Below are positions 32,617 to 45,500 of a stretch of 64,000 bases of DNA, one piece after another. The first letter of the stretch is position 1; each line of letters begins with the position of its first letter. A program made the translations under genes and the position numbers. The notes under the pieces were generated by a model, which ran no database searches, was not told the origin of the DNA, and was given only the letters and a program-made list of their open reading frames with translations. The stretch comes from Yamagishiella unicocca (taxonomy: Eukaryota > Chlorophyta > Chlorophyceae > Chlamydomonadales > Volvocaceae): assembly GCA_003116995.1 (NCBI GenBank), contig BDSL01000062.1, positions 372,001 to 436,000 of the forward strand, in the 5' to 3' direction.

Positions 32617-35157
32617 GCCTTGCGGCAGTCCAAGCTCTTGTGGGAGTCCGCCACGGCTGCAACCAGCCAAAGCTGTTGCAGGTGTTGGAGTGCAGGTCAG
32701 TTTGGAGCTGCGAACCTGTACTGAGTGATGGCGTGGCTTGTTACTGAGCGTGTGGCTGTGGCATTGCTTACAGCTGGGTCGAACGCTCAGCCGGGGCATT
32801 TCCCCGTATAATATGCTCAGGAACTTGTTTTGAAATGCATTGTTATCATGTTTCGTTCATGCTGACAGGTGCCGACCACAACGAACTCCGCGTCCGGCAG
32901 CCCTAGCTCGCGTGGGCCGTCGACTTCCTACAGCGGATCACCGCCAAATGCACGCACCATGAATGCTCCTCTTCAAATACTTGTTCGCGCTGCAGCGAAA
33001 GCGCGGGTGGCCGCGGCCGCGCCCGCAGAGCTGTCGGAGGTTTCATCTCGCCTGGCGACAACGCAGAGTTGGCCCGCATTGCAGGTACATACGCCGTCAG
33101 AGGGTCCGGGCATATAGGTCACATCATTTAAATTTGTACGTTGCCTATCAGTAGGCGGCAATCGCACAGGTGTACTACATGTGTACTTTCCCGCCACGAA
33201 TCATTTGTCACAACCTTGGATTGCGTTCTGCGTAGATGCTGGCGCTGCAGTACCAGGGGAGGCTCGATCAGCAAAGCGTCGTCGTCGTGCTCCGACGAGC
33301 CGCGCAGCTCGCCAGTGAGTGTTGCTCTCGACCGTAACGAGTTGCCCTCCTCACATCGCTGCACGTCATGGTTCATGTGCACATTTTCGCGCTCGTCGGG
33401 CACTCCTCATTGGCGCACCCCTCGCCTACTTCCCTACCGCGCCGTCTACCCTGACATACTCTCCCTATGCTGACGTGCCCCCGACCAGGTACAACCACGA
33501 ACCCCAGCACCTCGGAGCAGTATGCGTGCGCCCGGTTCCTCGAATCCGTGGCCATGAGCTGCGCATCGCTCATCCCCTCCATGGGGCCCCCTACAGTGGC
33601 GGCAGTACTCAGCACGCTGGGAGCCCTGGCCAGCAGCGGCCTAGTGGCGCGGCAGGTATGGGGGCATTCGTCTGCGGATGGCAATTGCTGACGTATTGCT
33701 AGGCCCCCTGCTGGGGTGGCTCAATGACCGGTCATGGTAGATGATGGGTTCAGGAAGATGGGTTCAGATGGGCATGACTGCCGCCCCCTTCACCGGCACT
33801 ATCGCCTACTCACCGGGTCCCTGACCCCTAGGACCCTAAACCGGGTCGCTGACCCCTAGAACTCTGCGCCGCGTCCCTGTGCAGGTTCCCAACATGGTCG
33901 TGGTGCTTGTCCAGGCCCTCATCCTGGCCTCGTTGCCGCAGCTGCACTTCTACAGCGGACCGCAGCTCGCCTACGTGCTGCGGGGCTGCGCGCTGTTGTT
34001 GCCCAGCGGGCTGCCGGAGGTGAGCCGCGGCCTTTTGGGTGCGTGTGTGTGTGCGTGTGAGTGTCGGCTGATGATTGGTGAGTGGGCGTATCAACACATA
34101 CGCAGGGGACGTACCACTCAACACGCCGCGCGCGTTCCGTTTCCTGTTCTCGCATGGATTGCTAGTTACCCGGGGGCCCAGCACTCACGCACCTGCTCCC
34201 TTTTGCGCGTGCGGCAGATCTGGTTGGACGAGTGGCAGGCCGTTACCACGGGCTCCGTGCTGGCGGACATGCCTCCGGACGCCCTGGACGCGGTGGTGGC
34301 CAGCCTGCAGGTTCGTGGCGTGACGGCAGTGCGGCCCGGCGCTAGGGCACTGCGTGACGGCAGTGCGGCCAGGCGCCAGGGCACTGCGTGACGGTAGTGC
34401 GGCCAGGCGCCAGGGCGCTTGCGCTGGAAGGGTGCGGTGGCCGGAATCGCCTGCAGCCTGATTTCCGGAGTACCCGGCGGGTGGTGGGGCGAGCGTCTCA
34501 GTTCGTCATCACCAATGCGTACTGTGAACTCAATCCTCACTCTCAACTCTTTTCCGGTTCCATTCTCAAGTTCCCAACGCGCGATCCTTGCTCTCGGTTC
34601 CCCGATCTTGGTCTCGATTCCTCACGGTGTGTTTCTGCGTGCGGGCCTTTCCTGTTCTTCCGCCCAGGCGCTGTACACCGGGCAGAACTGGATGCCTCAG
34701 GACCGGTGGCTGGCGGAGATGCTGCAGGTCGTGGAGGCGCAGCTGGGCGACTACGATGGACAGGTGCGGAAGGCGCCCGACCTGCCTGGGCCGTTGATGG
34801 CCTGAACTCATGTTGGGCGGCAGTGCCGTCATCCACCCTCACGGCACCTGCGCTTAGGCTGTATGGTCATGCTTGCTTCACGCCAGCAGCAGTCAAAGCC
34901 GCCGCAGTCCCCACCTGCCTCTCGCGCTGGTGCGCCCCCCTCACCCCGCCGCTACATGCGTTTGTGTGTGTGTGTATGTGCAGGGCCTGAAGGACCTGGC
35001 TGTAGCGCTGGCTGGGCTGCAGGTGCGACCACACACGGGCTGGGTCGGAAACTTCCGGGCGGCCTTTGACCGGCGAGTGGCGGCGGCGGAGGTCGCTCCG
35101 CATGATGTCGCCAGCGTGCTGTTTGCCTTCACCAAGTTGGAGGTGGCGTTCGCCTAG
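32617..35157 (+). CDS. Helical-repeat (OPR-like) organelle RNA-binding protein, 5' end incomplete
   Basis: Eight exons join in phase: 32617-32681, 32869-33084, 33235-33313, 33489-33655, 33885-34019, 34218-34310, 34668-34763 and 34984-35157 (stop). The first exon needs one base from an unplaced upstream exon, so the true start is missing. The product is a series of degenerate paired helices of about 35-40 residues, with motifs such as LAYVLRGCALLLP, ALDAVVASLQ, LKDLAVALAGLQVRP and HDVASVLFAFTKLE. This spacing and composition resemble octatricopeptide-repeat/RAP-type proteins that bind specific chloroplast or mitochondrial transcripts in chlorophyte algae. The RAP domain often found at the C terminus is not visible. 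Either this is a RAP-less member or the 3' end was lost, since 35158-37800 has no coding continuation. The family call rests on pattern, not on a diagnostic residue. Confidence 0.6.
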
Positions 35158-37861
35158 ACATTTTAGGCGTCCCCGTTTTGTACCAGATCTGCTCCGTAAC
35201 CTGGCCTGTGTGCACGGACGCTGTCGGCGGCCAGCTTTCAGCCCCAGACGTAACTCATATTGTGATTTACGGCGCCCGGTGTTTGCGTCGGTGTTCGCGG
35301 ACGCCTCATAGCGTGTGACTTCACTCCGTCGCCTGGTAGATCTGGCGATGCAAAGGTCAGCGCCACTGCCGGGGCTGTGCCCAGCATGTACAGGGCGGCC
35401 GACCTGAACGTAATCATGTATCTCCGGACCGAGGCGGCGATGCCGACTTAGGTCTGGGAGTCTTGGCGGTACGTATGGTGACGAACCCCCTGCAGCATTG
35501 ATGCTTGGCATTACCCCATCGGGGGGACTCCATGCGGCTCGTAGCTGCTGGGTTGGTTGGCCCTTGTCGCCGGTGCTGACAGTCTCGTGTTAGTGCTACC
35601 CGTATGACCCCCACTGGCGCACCGCTAGGACCTCGATAAGGATGGGGTGAGTGTTCGCAACGGATTTTGCTGCGAGTGGGGCTTTCGATTGACGGTCAGG
35701 GGAAGGCTTTATGAGTCGTGACGGGTCGAAGGGCCTCCATGGCGGTGGCGAGGGGGTAGCTTGTCTGCTGGGGCCCTTTCGTCGCGGCCATGGCTGCTGG
35801 GGGCCCCAGGATGTGGTCCCAACAGGCGGTGCATCAGGGGAGCTGCAGGGGTTGCTGTCTGGTTTGTTGTCACGTCCAGCCATGATGCTCAATGCGTCTT
35901 GGTGCCTCCAAGCGCAGATGAGCCAACGACCGCCAATGAGCGTTGGTTTTGCCGTCATCCTCATTCTCCTAATTTATGGCCAGCGCTGTCGATGGGCAGG
36001 CACCGTTCGCAACTCGTTTCCCGAAGACTGTGCGGCGTTGGCGATATATTGTTTCCGCAGCCTCGCCAGGGACGAGGGACGCAACGTGTATGGCGCGAGC
36101 CAGCAGAGCGTCCTGACGTCGCCGCGCGGCTATGTGACGATGACTCGCGACACAGACGGAAATAATGGCCCCGATCCAGGAGGCGTGTAGTCGTCGCAGG
36201 CTGATGTGCTCTGTTTGTTCGTAGATTATAAACCCCTCAGGAGGTCAGTTGATAGCTAGGTGTACTTCGTTCGCCCAACAGGGAAGGGCTCGGGTAGGTA
36301 GCGGCGCAATGCACGTGGCCTTTCTTTAGGTTGGGATATCCTTGTGACGTTCGTTTTGGCGACGACGACCGACGTGTCGGTGGCCTGCGGTGAGTACAGT
36401 AGGTTGAGAAACCCCTCGATGCACTAGGGCGGCATCTCTGATGTCGCGGCTTGGCAAAGGCGGTGTTTCAGGACCTCCCCCGCAGTGCCGGCTTTTGTTC
36501 AGGTCCCTCCCTGGTGCTTTTTGTCCCAGTTCAGTTTCCTGGGCTGCTGACACCTATATTGCCATTTGATTTTATTGCAGAGGGGCGTACTGCACATTGT
36601 GCAGTACGCGCGTGAGCTTGCAGCTTGAGCATGTGAGCGTCGAGGATTTGTATGCATTGCACACAGTGAATAAAAGCATTTTGGCAGGCTAGCTCGCAGC
36701 GCTCCTGTCCGCGTGAGTGCATATGCCGTCCCGAGGAGGATTGCCGTTGCTATGGCAGTGTGGGTACCGGCCGAACGAGTGCAGGCTGTGGGTCGTTGGC
36801 GTCCGGAGAGCTCATGTAACCAAGCATCGTGCCAAAAGAAGTTGTTACTATGGCATTGTGCCCAAGCACAAGTGCTCAAAATAAGGTGCAGTAAGTCGAC
36901 ATGCATTAAGGGTGGTCAGGCGTGGATTTGCCCCTGAATCATGCACTGCAGCGTATCTCCCAAAGGCCCACAGGAGCCCATCGAGTTGGGTCATACCTGA
37001 CACTACGACTGGCTCCCTTCCTCTTCTCCCTAAACCTGGGTTAGTCCTGTGTCCCCCCCCCCGCAGGGCATACTTGCCCCCGGCGGCCCCACATGGGGCT
37101 CGCCATTAAAGGCATGGCTTGGCCTCTTCTCCCTAAACCTGGGTTAGTCCTGTGTCCCCCCCCCGCTGGGCATACTTGCCCCCGGCGGCCCCACATGGGG
37201 CTCGCCATTAAAGGCATGGCTTGGCACTGTGCTAGGGTGGAGCGTTGCAATGGCAATGAACCGTTCCCTGAGGCGGCAAACACCCGGGAATGACCTTCCA
37301 TGATAACAATATGTTCCAAGCCCCCGCAATGCGCGTACAAGTGGTGGGCCCTGCCATACTGTAAAACTCGAGTAACCTTAGGGCAACGTTCATTATTCGT
37401 TATGTTTACAAACAAACTGTGGACGCCGCTTAGAGATGCTGCAGTTTCCTGCAACTCGAAGACACGTTGTGAAGCTCTGATACAACGATACCATGATAGC
37501 GATGGACGGTTTGTGCATCAGCACGACGATGTCATGTTTATTTTTTAGCCGGCTGCCGAGAAAGGCTTCTTATGGGGCTTACATAACTGCAGCGACATGC
37601 AGCCGCGGGCGTACTTGTAAGAAAGCGAGACGCGAGAGTACGACAACCGTCTGCGCTATCACGGTCGCCTAAGCTACGACTTGACGCCGAGCCTCAACTT
37701 CAATCGGAAATCATTGCTCGCTTCTACACGGGAAGGTCTTACCGCCTCACTAACAACGTTCACTAAAATCGCGGCCAGCTGCCGCGAACGTGGCCTGACC
37801 TCAATGTTTTAGAATGAAAATAGCAAATACATATAAGTGATTGCACGTAAGACCGGTGATC
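35158..37861. other. Intergenic stretch between the OPR-like gene and CPSF160
   Basis: No supported gene. The longest plus frame (35711-36190, 159 codons) has no motif and biased composition. There is a hairpin-like stretch near 36581-36612 (AGGGGCGTACTGCACATTGT then GCAGTACGCGCGTG) and a 103-bp direct repeat at 37020-37225. Confidence 0.45.
37020..37225 (+). repeat. 103-bp direct tandem duplication
   Basis: Two nearly identical units start CCTCTTCTCCCTAAACCTGG, run through GGCATACTTGCCCCCGGCGG and end GGCATGGCTTGG. They differ mainly in the length of a C run and in GCAGGG versus GCTGGG. Confidence 0.9.
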
Positions 37862-40800
37862 ATGAGCACCTGCCTGTACAAGGAGGTAGGCATCGCGCAT
37901 ACATCAGTGTAGGATCGGCTTCGCCGCTATCAGTACGCCCCAAACCTATTCGCATACGTATCCCCCCCATGACTCGAAGTCTGGCTGACGCCAAGCATCT
38001 TTGATCACACGTAACTCGTACGGCTGCCTGTGCACCGCTAGGTGCATGTGGCCAAGCCAGCTGGCATGCACCGCTCCTCGCCTGTGCTCACGTCCCATCC
38101 ACCATCCCCGCCCTTATGGCTTCCCGCGCATGGACGCGCCCACAAACGCACCCACGCCTTGGTCCACCTAGCCCTGCGCCCGTGACGCGCCCAGCATCAC
38201 CCTGCTCAACCCGCAGAGCCCACCCCACTTGACTTTTCAGACATCCCCCCCTGCCTCAGCCTCCACCTGCGCTTCCGCATCTCCCCGTTTACCCCGGGTA
38301 ACCGGGGGTACGGGGTCTTCACGGCCCCCCCTATCTCTTTAAACGGTGTTTTCGGACATCCACGGGTTTCCCTCGAACCCCCCTATACACCAACTACATT
38401 ACCCCAGTCGAGTTACCGGTTCTTTACTTGTAACCCCCCCATCCACGGGTCTTCCTCAAAACCCCATCATCCCGTGTGTCCGAAGACTATGCGCCAGAAG
38501 CTACACTTCCCATGTCGAGTAACTGGTCCTTTTCTGCACCACCACCACCCCCGACGCCCCGGTCCTTCATTCTTCACTCCACTCCTCACCTCCTCACCTC
38601 CTCACCTCCGGCGCCGCGCAGTGCCACCCGCCCACAGGCGTGACTCTCTGTGAGGCAGCGTACTTCACCCATGCGCCCGCCCCCACGCCGGTGGCTGCCG
38701 GCGGCGGCGGCGGCGGTGCGGGCTTCGGCGGCGTGGGGGCGGCGGCGCCGACCGATGGCTTCGTACAGCAGCCCAACCTGGTGCTGGTGCGCACCAACCG
38801 CCTGGAGGTGTACCGAATGAGGTACGACGCAAGGGTGCCTGGATGACACCCCCCCGCGCCGTACGGCGCGGAGGGTGGGGTCCAGGGATGGGGTAAAGTT
38901 GCCAGAGTTGCTAGGCACCCAATCCCTGCCGTGGTGCTCCATTCCGAACGTTCGGCGTCCCCACTCGCCCCATCTGCCCAGGTCAGCGGCGAACACCGCA
39001 CCTCACGCCACGGCCGCTGCGGCCAGCTACGGTGGCGGTGGCGGCGGTGGCGGCGGCGGTGGCGGCGGCGCTCGCCTGGAGCTGGTCGGGTCGTACCACC
39101 TGCATGGGGTGGTGGAGAGCATGGCGGTGCTCAGCGGCGCCACCCCTAGGAGGAGAGACGCTCTGCTGCTGGCCTTCAGGTACCATCTGAGGGGGGCGGG
39201 TCCTAGAGGGGGGGTCCTGGAGGGATGGTCCTGGAGGGGGGTTCTGGAGGGGGAGTTTTATAAGAGAATCCGCGAATCCACGGCCGACAACCAGAACCGG
39301 GTTGCAGAAACGAACCGGTCACTCGACATGGGAAATGCAGCTGGTTCGGACACCTGGACGTGAGCGCATGCTACTGGACTTGGGACCCTCCCTCACCCCC
39401 CCCCACACACATTCATACATACACATACACACACATACACGCACACACCGCCGGGTCCCCTTCCGCCTCCCCGAGCAGGGACGCCAAGCTGTCGGTGGTG
39501 GAGTGGGACCCACGGGTCCACTCGCTGCGCACCTCCTCTATGCACTACTTCGAGGGGGACGCGGCGGCTCTGCGGGAGGGGCGCACTGCGGTGCCGCTGC
39601 CGCCGCGCGTCGTGACCGACCCGGCGGGTCGGTGCGCGGCCATGTCGATGTACTTCTGCCAGCTGGCGCTGCTGCCGGCGCTGGAGGTGCGAACGCGCGC
39701 GCGCGTGGGGGCCTGGTTGGGTGGGTTGCGAGGAAAACACCGATACCCGGATGGTTGGTTGGGGGATGGGGGTTGCAAGGAAAACACCGGTATCCGTGTG
39801 GTTGGTTGGGGGATGGGGGTTGCAAGGAAAACACCGGTATCCGTGTGGTTGGTTGGGGGATGGGGGTTGCAAGGAAAACACCGATACCCGGATGGTTGGT
39901 TGGGGGATGGGGGTTGCAAGGAAAACACCGGTATCCGTGTGGTTGGGTGGGGGATGGGGGTTGCACGGAAAACACCGGTATCCGTGTGGTTGGGTGGGGG
40001 ATGGGGGTTGCACGGAAGACCCGTGTACCCGTGTGGTTGGGTGGGGGATGGGGGTTGCAAGAAAGGCACTTGTACTCGAGGAAAGCCGTGTAGAACAGGC
40101 GTTTCGATGGTGGGTGGGGATGGGTGGGGGATGGGGGCGGGGGGCCCGTGCTCTTACTGTCGCCATGTGTGTTTAGGATTGAGGACGTAGCCGCGGCTGC
40201 TACTACTGCTGGGGTGTTGCGGTCAAAAGGTCGCGACACCGCGGAGCGCTGGGACCAACGGTGCGCTCCCCCTCCCCTTCCCCCTCCCCCCTGTCAGGCT
40301 GATGCTCTGGACCTGGGTGCGGGCGCGGCTGGCGGCGGCGGAGTGGCCACTGTGGGTAACGGCTACATGCTCAACCTGAACAAGATGATGGGCATACGGG
40401 AGGTGCGTACGACACCACGTGACCCACATGGCGCTCTTGTTACCGCTCGTGGTAGAAACCTCGCCCCGCCTTCCCCCCGTGGGGAGGAACCACGGGTGGC
40501 GAGGTTCTGCCGCCCCTCACCCTCCCCTCCGTATGCCTGTCTTCCCCTTACGCCTTTCCCTGCTCTCCCTGAGCTCGACCCCGGCTAGGTCCTCACCACT
40601 GCCAGGACGACTAGGGTTTTAGGGTTTTTTAGGTCCTACAGTGGGTAACCATAGGTCCTCAACACTGCCAGGGCGACTCGCGCTCCTGGCCCCGTCCCTC
40701 CCCGTCCTTCTCACCACCTCCTCCCCCCAATCCGCCGGTTCGTTTTCGGGCCTTGTTTCCCCGGGTCTTCTCCCCTCCCCTCCCCCCCAAGGTTCGCGAC

Positions 40801-42499
40801 CTGGTGTTTCTACACGGTTACACGGAGCCGGTGCTGCTGCTGCTGCATGAGCCTGACCCCACCTGGGTTGGCCGCCTGAGGTGCGGGGGGGGGGGGTCGA
40901 GGGAAACCCGTGGAAACCCGGGGGGGGGGGGTACAGAAAAACCGTTTACACGACGGGACAGGATTGTTAGGGAGGGGGAAGTGACTGTCCAGCCGTCCCC
41001 TTTACTCGGCGCGAGCAGGCTAATCACCCCACCTCACACCTCAATTTCTCCAGCATCCAAGATTCCAAACAAGTGCACCACACGTGTCCCAATCGGTATT
41101 ACGTTTCCGTGCCGACCTACGGGCATCCTCTCAAACCCCACCCCGCCAGCTGGAACCCCGCCCCCCTTGCTACGTTGCTGCCCTCCGTCTCCTATGTCGT
41201 GAACGGGTCTTCTCACCCCACCCCACCCCACCCCACCCCACCCCACCCCGGGTACACCATGCGCCAACTATCCTGCCCTTTTCGCGTCAACGGTTTTTAT
41301 GCCCCACCGGGTACACGGGTTACCCTTGCAACCCTCACCCCCTCCCCCCCGGTTCAGGGAGCGCAAGGACACCTGCTGCCTCACCGCCATCTCACCCCAC
41401 CCCACCCCGGGTACACGGGTTTTCCTTGCAACCCCCACCCCACCCCACCCCGGGTACACGGGTTTTCCTTGCAACCCCCACCCCACCCCACCCCCCTCCC
41501 CCCGGTTCAGGGAGCGCAAGGACACCTGCTGCCTCACCGCCATCTCACCCCACCCCACCCCGGGTACACGGGTTTTCCTTGCAACCCCCACCCCACCCCA
41601 CCCCACCCCGGGTACACGGGTTTTCCTTGCAACCCCCACCCCACCCCACCCCGGGTACACGGGTTTTCCTTGCAACCCCCACCCCACCCCACCCCCCTCC
41701 CCCCGGTTCAGGGAGCGCAAGGACACCTGCTGCCTCACCGCCATCTCCATCTCGCTGCGCCTCAAGCGCCACACGCTGCTGTGGAAGATGGCCGGACTGC
41801 CGTACGACAGCTTCAGGCTGCTGGCGGTGCCGTACAGGCCCGCCGTGCTGGTGATCAGCCCCAACCTGGTGGTGCTGAGCTCCCAGGTGAGGCACCCGGC
41901 AGCCCGGGGTGGGTCTGGGGAGTGGGGCTGTGTGGGGCATGGGGAACATGGGGACAGTACTTGGGACTAGGGCTTGATCGCGAGAAGCCTGGGGGCCAAT
42001 TACAACGTCGTGCGTTTGTGTCGGAGAACTACTTTTTGCCGTCGGCAATTTGTTCGTGCACAACATGTTTTAATATGGAGTTTTAATATGTGTCTTAACG
42101 TGTTTTAACGTGTTTTTTAACGTGCACAACGTGTTTTAATATGGAGACGCGCTGCACCTGCATGTTGCCTCATCAAGCACCACCCCTGCTGGCGACCCGC
42201 ACTCGCCTGCTGGCTCCTCCCTCCTCCGGCGAAACAGCGCGCTCCTCGCCCTGGATATGGGGTCCGGGGGGTGCCGGGGGCGAGGGTTACGGCAAGGGTT
42301 TGGAGGGTGAACGGGGCGAGGGGGCAAGGGACACCTCAAGGCGCGGCGCGAAGAGGAGACTAACGGAAACAAACCACCCCGGTGTCGTTGCAACGGCCGC
42401 GGCACGAAACTAACTATCAGCAACCAACAACGGACGTGTGTTTCTGAGTCCCACGCATTCCCCCCACTGGGTGCTCGCTGTTTCCTAATCCTTACATGT

Positions 42500-42532
<33 letters not shown>

Positions 42533-45500
42533 CCACCCCCACCACCACCCCCACCCCCACCACCACCGCAACCACAACCACCACCACCACCACCACCACT
42601 ACCACAACCACCATCACCATCACCACCATCCCTACCACCACCACCACTACTCCAACCACCATCACCATCGCCGCCACCGCCACCATCGCCATTGCTGCTG
42701 GCTGTTGGTTTCCACACACCAGCGCCTTCTCTCTAAAACCCTACAACCCTACAACCTCGAAACCCACCCACCCGCGCCCCGCCTCCTCCCAGGCCTCCCA
42801 GTACGCCGCCGCGCTCAACTCCAACGCCCTCCCTGGAGAGGCGCCCCCCCCGCTGGTGTTCGACCCCGCACGCGAGCACCCCGCGACCACCGCGTCGCGC
42901 CTGGCGTCGGAGTTCGCGCTCAACGTGCACCCGGTACGACACAGCCGTCGTACAATGGCCGTCGTACAATAGCGCTGCGGCGGCTGCGGCTGCGGCTGCG
43001 GCTGCGGCTGCGGCTGCCTACACCCTCAGCCGTTACCGTTGGTCCTGACCCCCCGTGTGGCTGAACAGCAACCCAGATTAGCCTTGGCGCGCAGCAATAA
43101 ACCACACCGGTACACCCAGGAGGCCGGTGGCGCCTCTTTGCGTCTCTTTGCCTCTTTGCGCCGTAACCCTCCTCCTCCCCTCTCCCCCGCTGTCCGCCGC
43201 TGTTGCGCTCCCAGGACTGCGCCCCCGCCGCCGGCCGCAACGCCACCCTGATTGCGGACCTGGAGGCAGTTGCGGCGGGGGCGGCGGCGGCGTGGCTGAC
43301 ACCCACCACCTGCCTGATGGGTAGGGGCCGGGGAGGGGCGGAAGGGGGCTCGGGGTTGCACGGAAAACCCGTGTACGAAAGAGAAAACCATTCAGAAGAG
43401 CCGGGAGGGGGCTCGGGGTAGGGTGGGGCCAGGTTGTGTGGGTGTGGGAGCCAAGGGGTCGGGTGGCAAGGGAAAACCCGTGTGCGAAGGAAGACCGTTT
43501 AGGGATATAGACGTTTCGAGGTGCATGCAGGAGAGCTTGAGTGAGGAAGCTAAAGTCGGAGGTCGGGTGGGTAGGGTCCGAGGTGTACGGCAATCGTTGC
43601 AATCCGGATCCGGCCCCAGGTACTCCACCGCGGGTGAGGGGGTGGGTGGGGGGTACAATTAAAGAACCGGTAATGCGACTGGGGAAATGTAGGTGGTGCA
43701 TAGCCTTCAGACATCGGGACGCGCGCGCATGCTACTGGACGGTCACTCATGGGGGGGTGGGGGGGAAGCCCGTGGGAAGGGGGGGGATGCGGGCACGTGT
43801 AAAGCGTTGGTTGCAGCTGGCACGTGTCTGTCAGCTGCGGCTCCTAGGCATCGTCGGTGTGTTTACCCCGATCCACCCACCCACTTACCCACCCACTTAC
43901 CCACCCACTTACCCACCCACCCTCGCGCCACCGCCGACGCCAGGCTTGCAGTCCGGCTCCCTGCTCGCGCTGCACCTGCAGTTCGAAGGACCGCCGGACC
44001 AACGAATAACTGCCGTACGCACCGGCGGCGGCCCCGTCGCCACCGTCATGGTGGGCATCACCATGACGGCGGCGGCGCGGGCGCCCGCCGCCGCCGTCGG
44101 CGCCGCCGCGACGGCGGCGGCAGCCCAGCCGTACATGTCGTACAAGGGCCCCAAGGGGCTTATGTTCCTCGGATCGTGGACGGGCGACTCTGTACTGATG
44201 CAGCTGCGGCCGCGCAAGGCTGCTACTGCCGCGGATGGCTGCAAGGAGCTGAAGCGGAGCCGGGGGGCGGCGGCGGGCGACGGCGGCGACGGCGGCGACG
44301 GCGACGGCGACGGCGGCGATACGGCGGCCGCCGCCACTAACCGCAGCGCGGCGGTCGCGGCGGCGGCGGCGGCGTTTGCGGCGGCGGTGGCGGCGGCTGA
44401 CGCCGCCGGCGTCGCGCCACGGTACAGCCTGCGGCTCCTGGACTCACTGCCGTCACTCGGTGGGTTCCGCCTCGGACGTACGGCAACGGGTGCGCGCCGT
44501 ACGTAATAACCCCCTAACCACCCAACCACCACCCCTCGCAGGGCCGGTCCGGGACCTCCTGTTCGCGGACACGTCCACCTCGTCGTACTCGCCGGGCAGC
44601 GGCGGCGGCTCCGAAGCCAGCCGCGGCGGCCCCACCTGCTTCCTGTGTGTTGGCCAGGTGGGTAGCCGCGGGGGATGCAATAAAAGAACCGGTAACTCGA
44701 CTGGGGAAATGTGGTGGGTGCATAGCCGCGGGGGAGGGGAGGGGAGGGGAGGGGAATTGTACGGCCGAGCGGAGTGAAGGGGGCAAGGGACGAGGCGGGG
44801 AGGGTTTGAGGAAGACCCGTGGGAGGCGGGGAGGGGAGGGGAGGGGCGGTGTGGTCCGGAAGGGACGAGCCACAACGGAACGTGGCTGTCTGTAGGCGGG
44901 GGCCCTTGCATGATGACGGCGTTGTGGGCCGTGTGCAGAAAATAAAATAACGAGGGTGAGGGAGCTGAGGAGTTACACCCTGTGGTGATGACGGGGCGTG
45001 GTGTAACATGTAAGCCGTGACGGTCATCAATCCTGAGGAAGGCGCATGTACGCATAACCAAGTGAAGCGCTGCCGACAACTTACCGCGGCAGGGCCGTGG
45101 TTTCGTGTCCCTTGCACCCCACAACCAAGCCCTCACCCAGTGCGCCCGCCAGGAGTGCTCCCGTACACCCGTGATCCGTACGCCGTACGCCTCCCTGCGG
45201 CTCCAGGGTCAGACGGGCGCCGTGGTGATGGCGCGGCAGGGGCTTATCGCCGACGTGCTGACGGAGGTGAGCCTGCCCGCCATCGCCGGCGTGTTTGCCG
45301 TACATCATCGTACGGAGGATGACGACAGCGCGGCCCTCGTGTACGACGCCTCTGGCGGCGGCGGCGGCGACGACGGGGACGGCGCCCGGGGGGCGACGGT
45401 TGAAATGACGCCCGAGCCGCCGGGGGTTGGCGGCGGCGGCGGCGACGCCGGTGCCGACGTGAAGATGGAGGAGGGGACGGAGCCCAAGGCGCTGGGGGCC

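Noticed and set aside
42498..42713. Poly-Gln/poly-His coding exon
   Set aside because: It is upstream of the acceptor at 42792 and the conserved CPSF160 sequence resumes in phase only after that acceptor.
43909..45117. Minus-strand ORF of 402 codons
   Set aside because: It is antisense to conserved CPSF160 exons and to Pro/Ala-rich introns. Its composition follows the GC-rich complement and no domain was seen.
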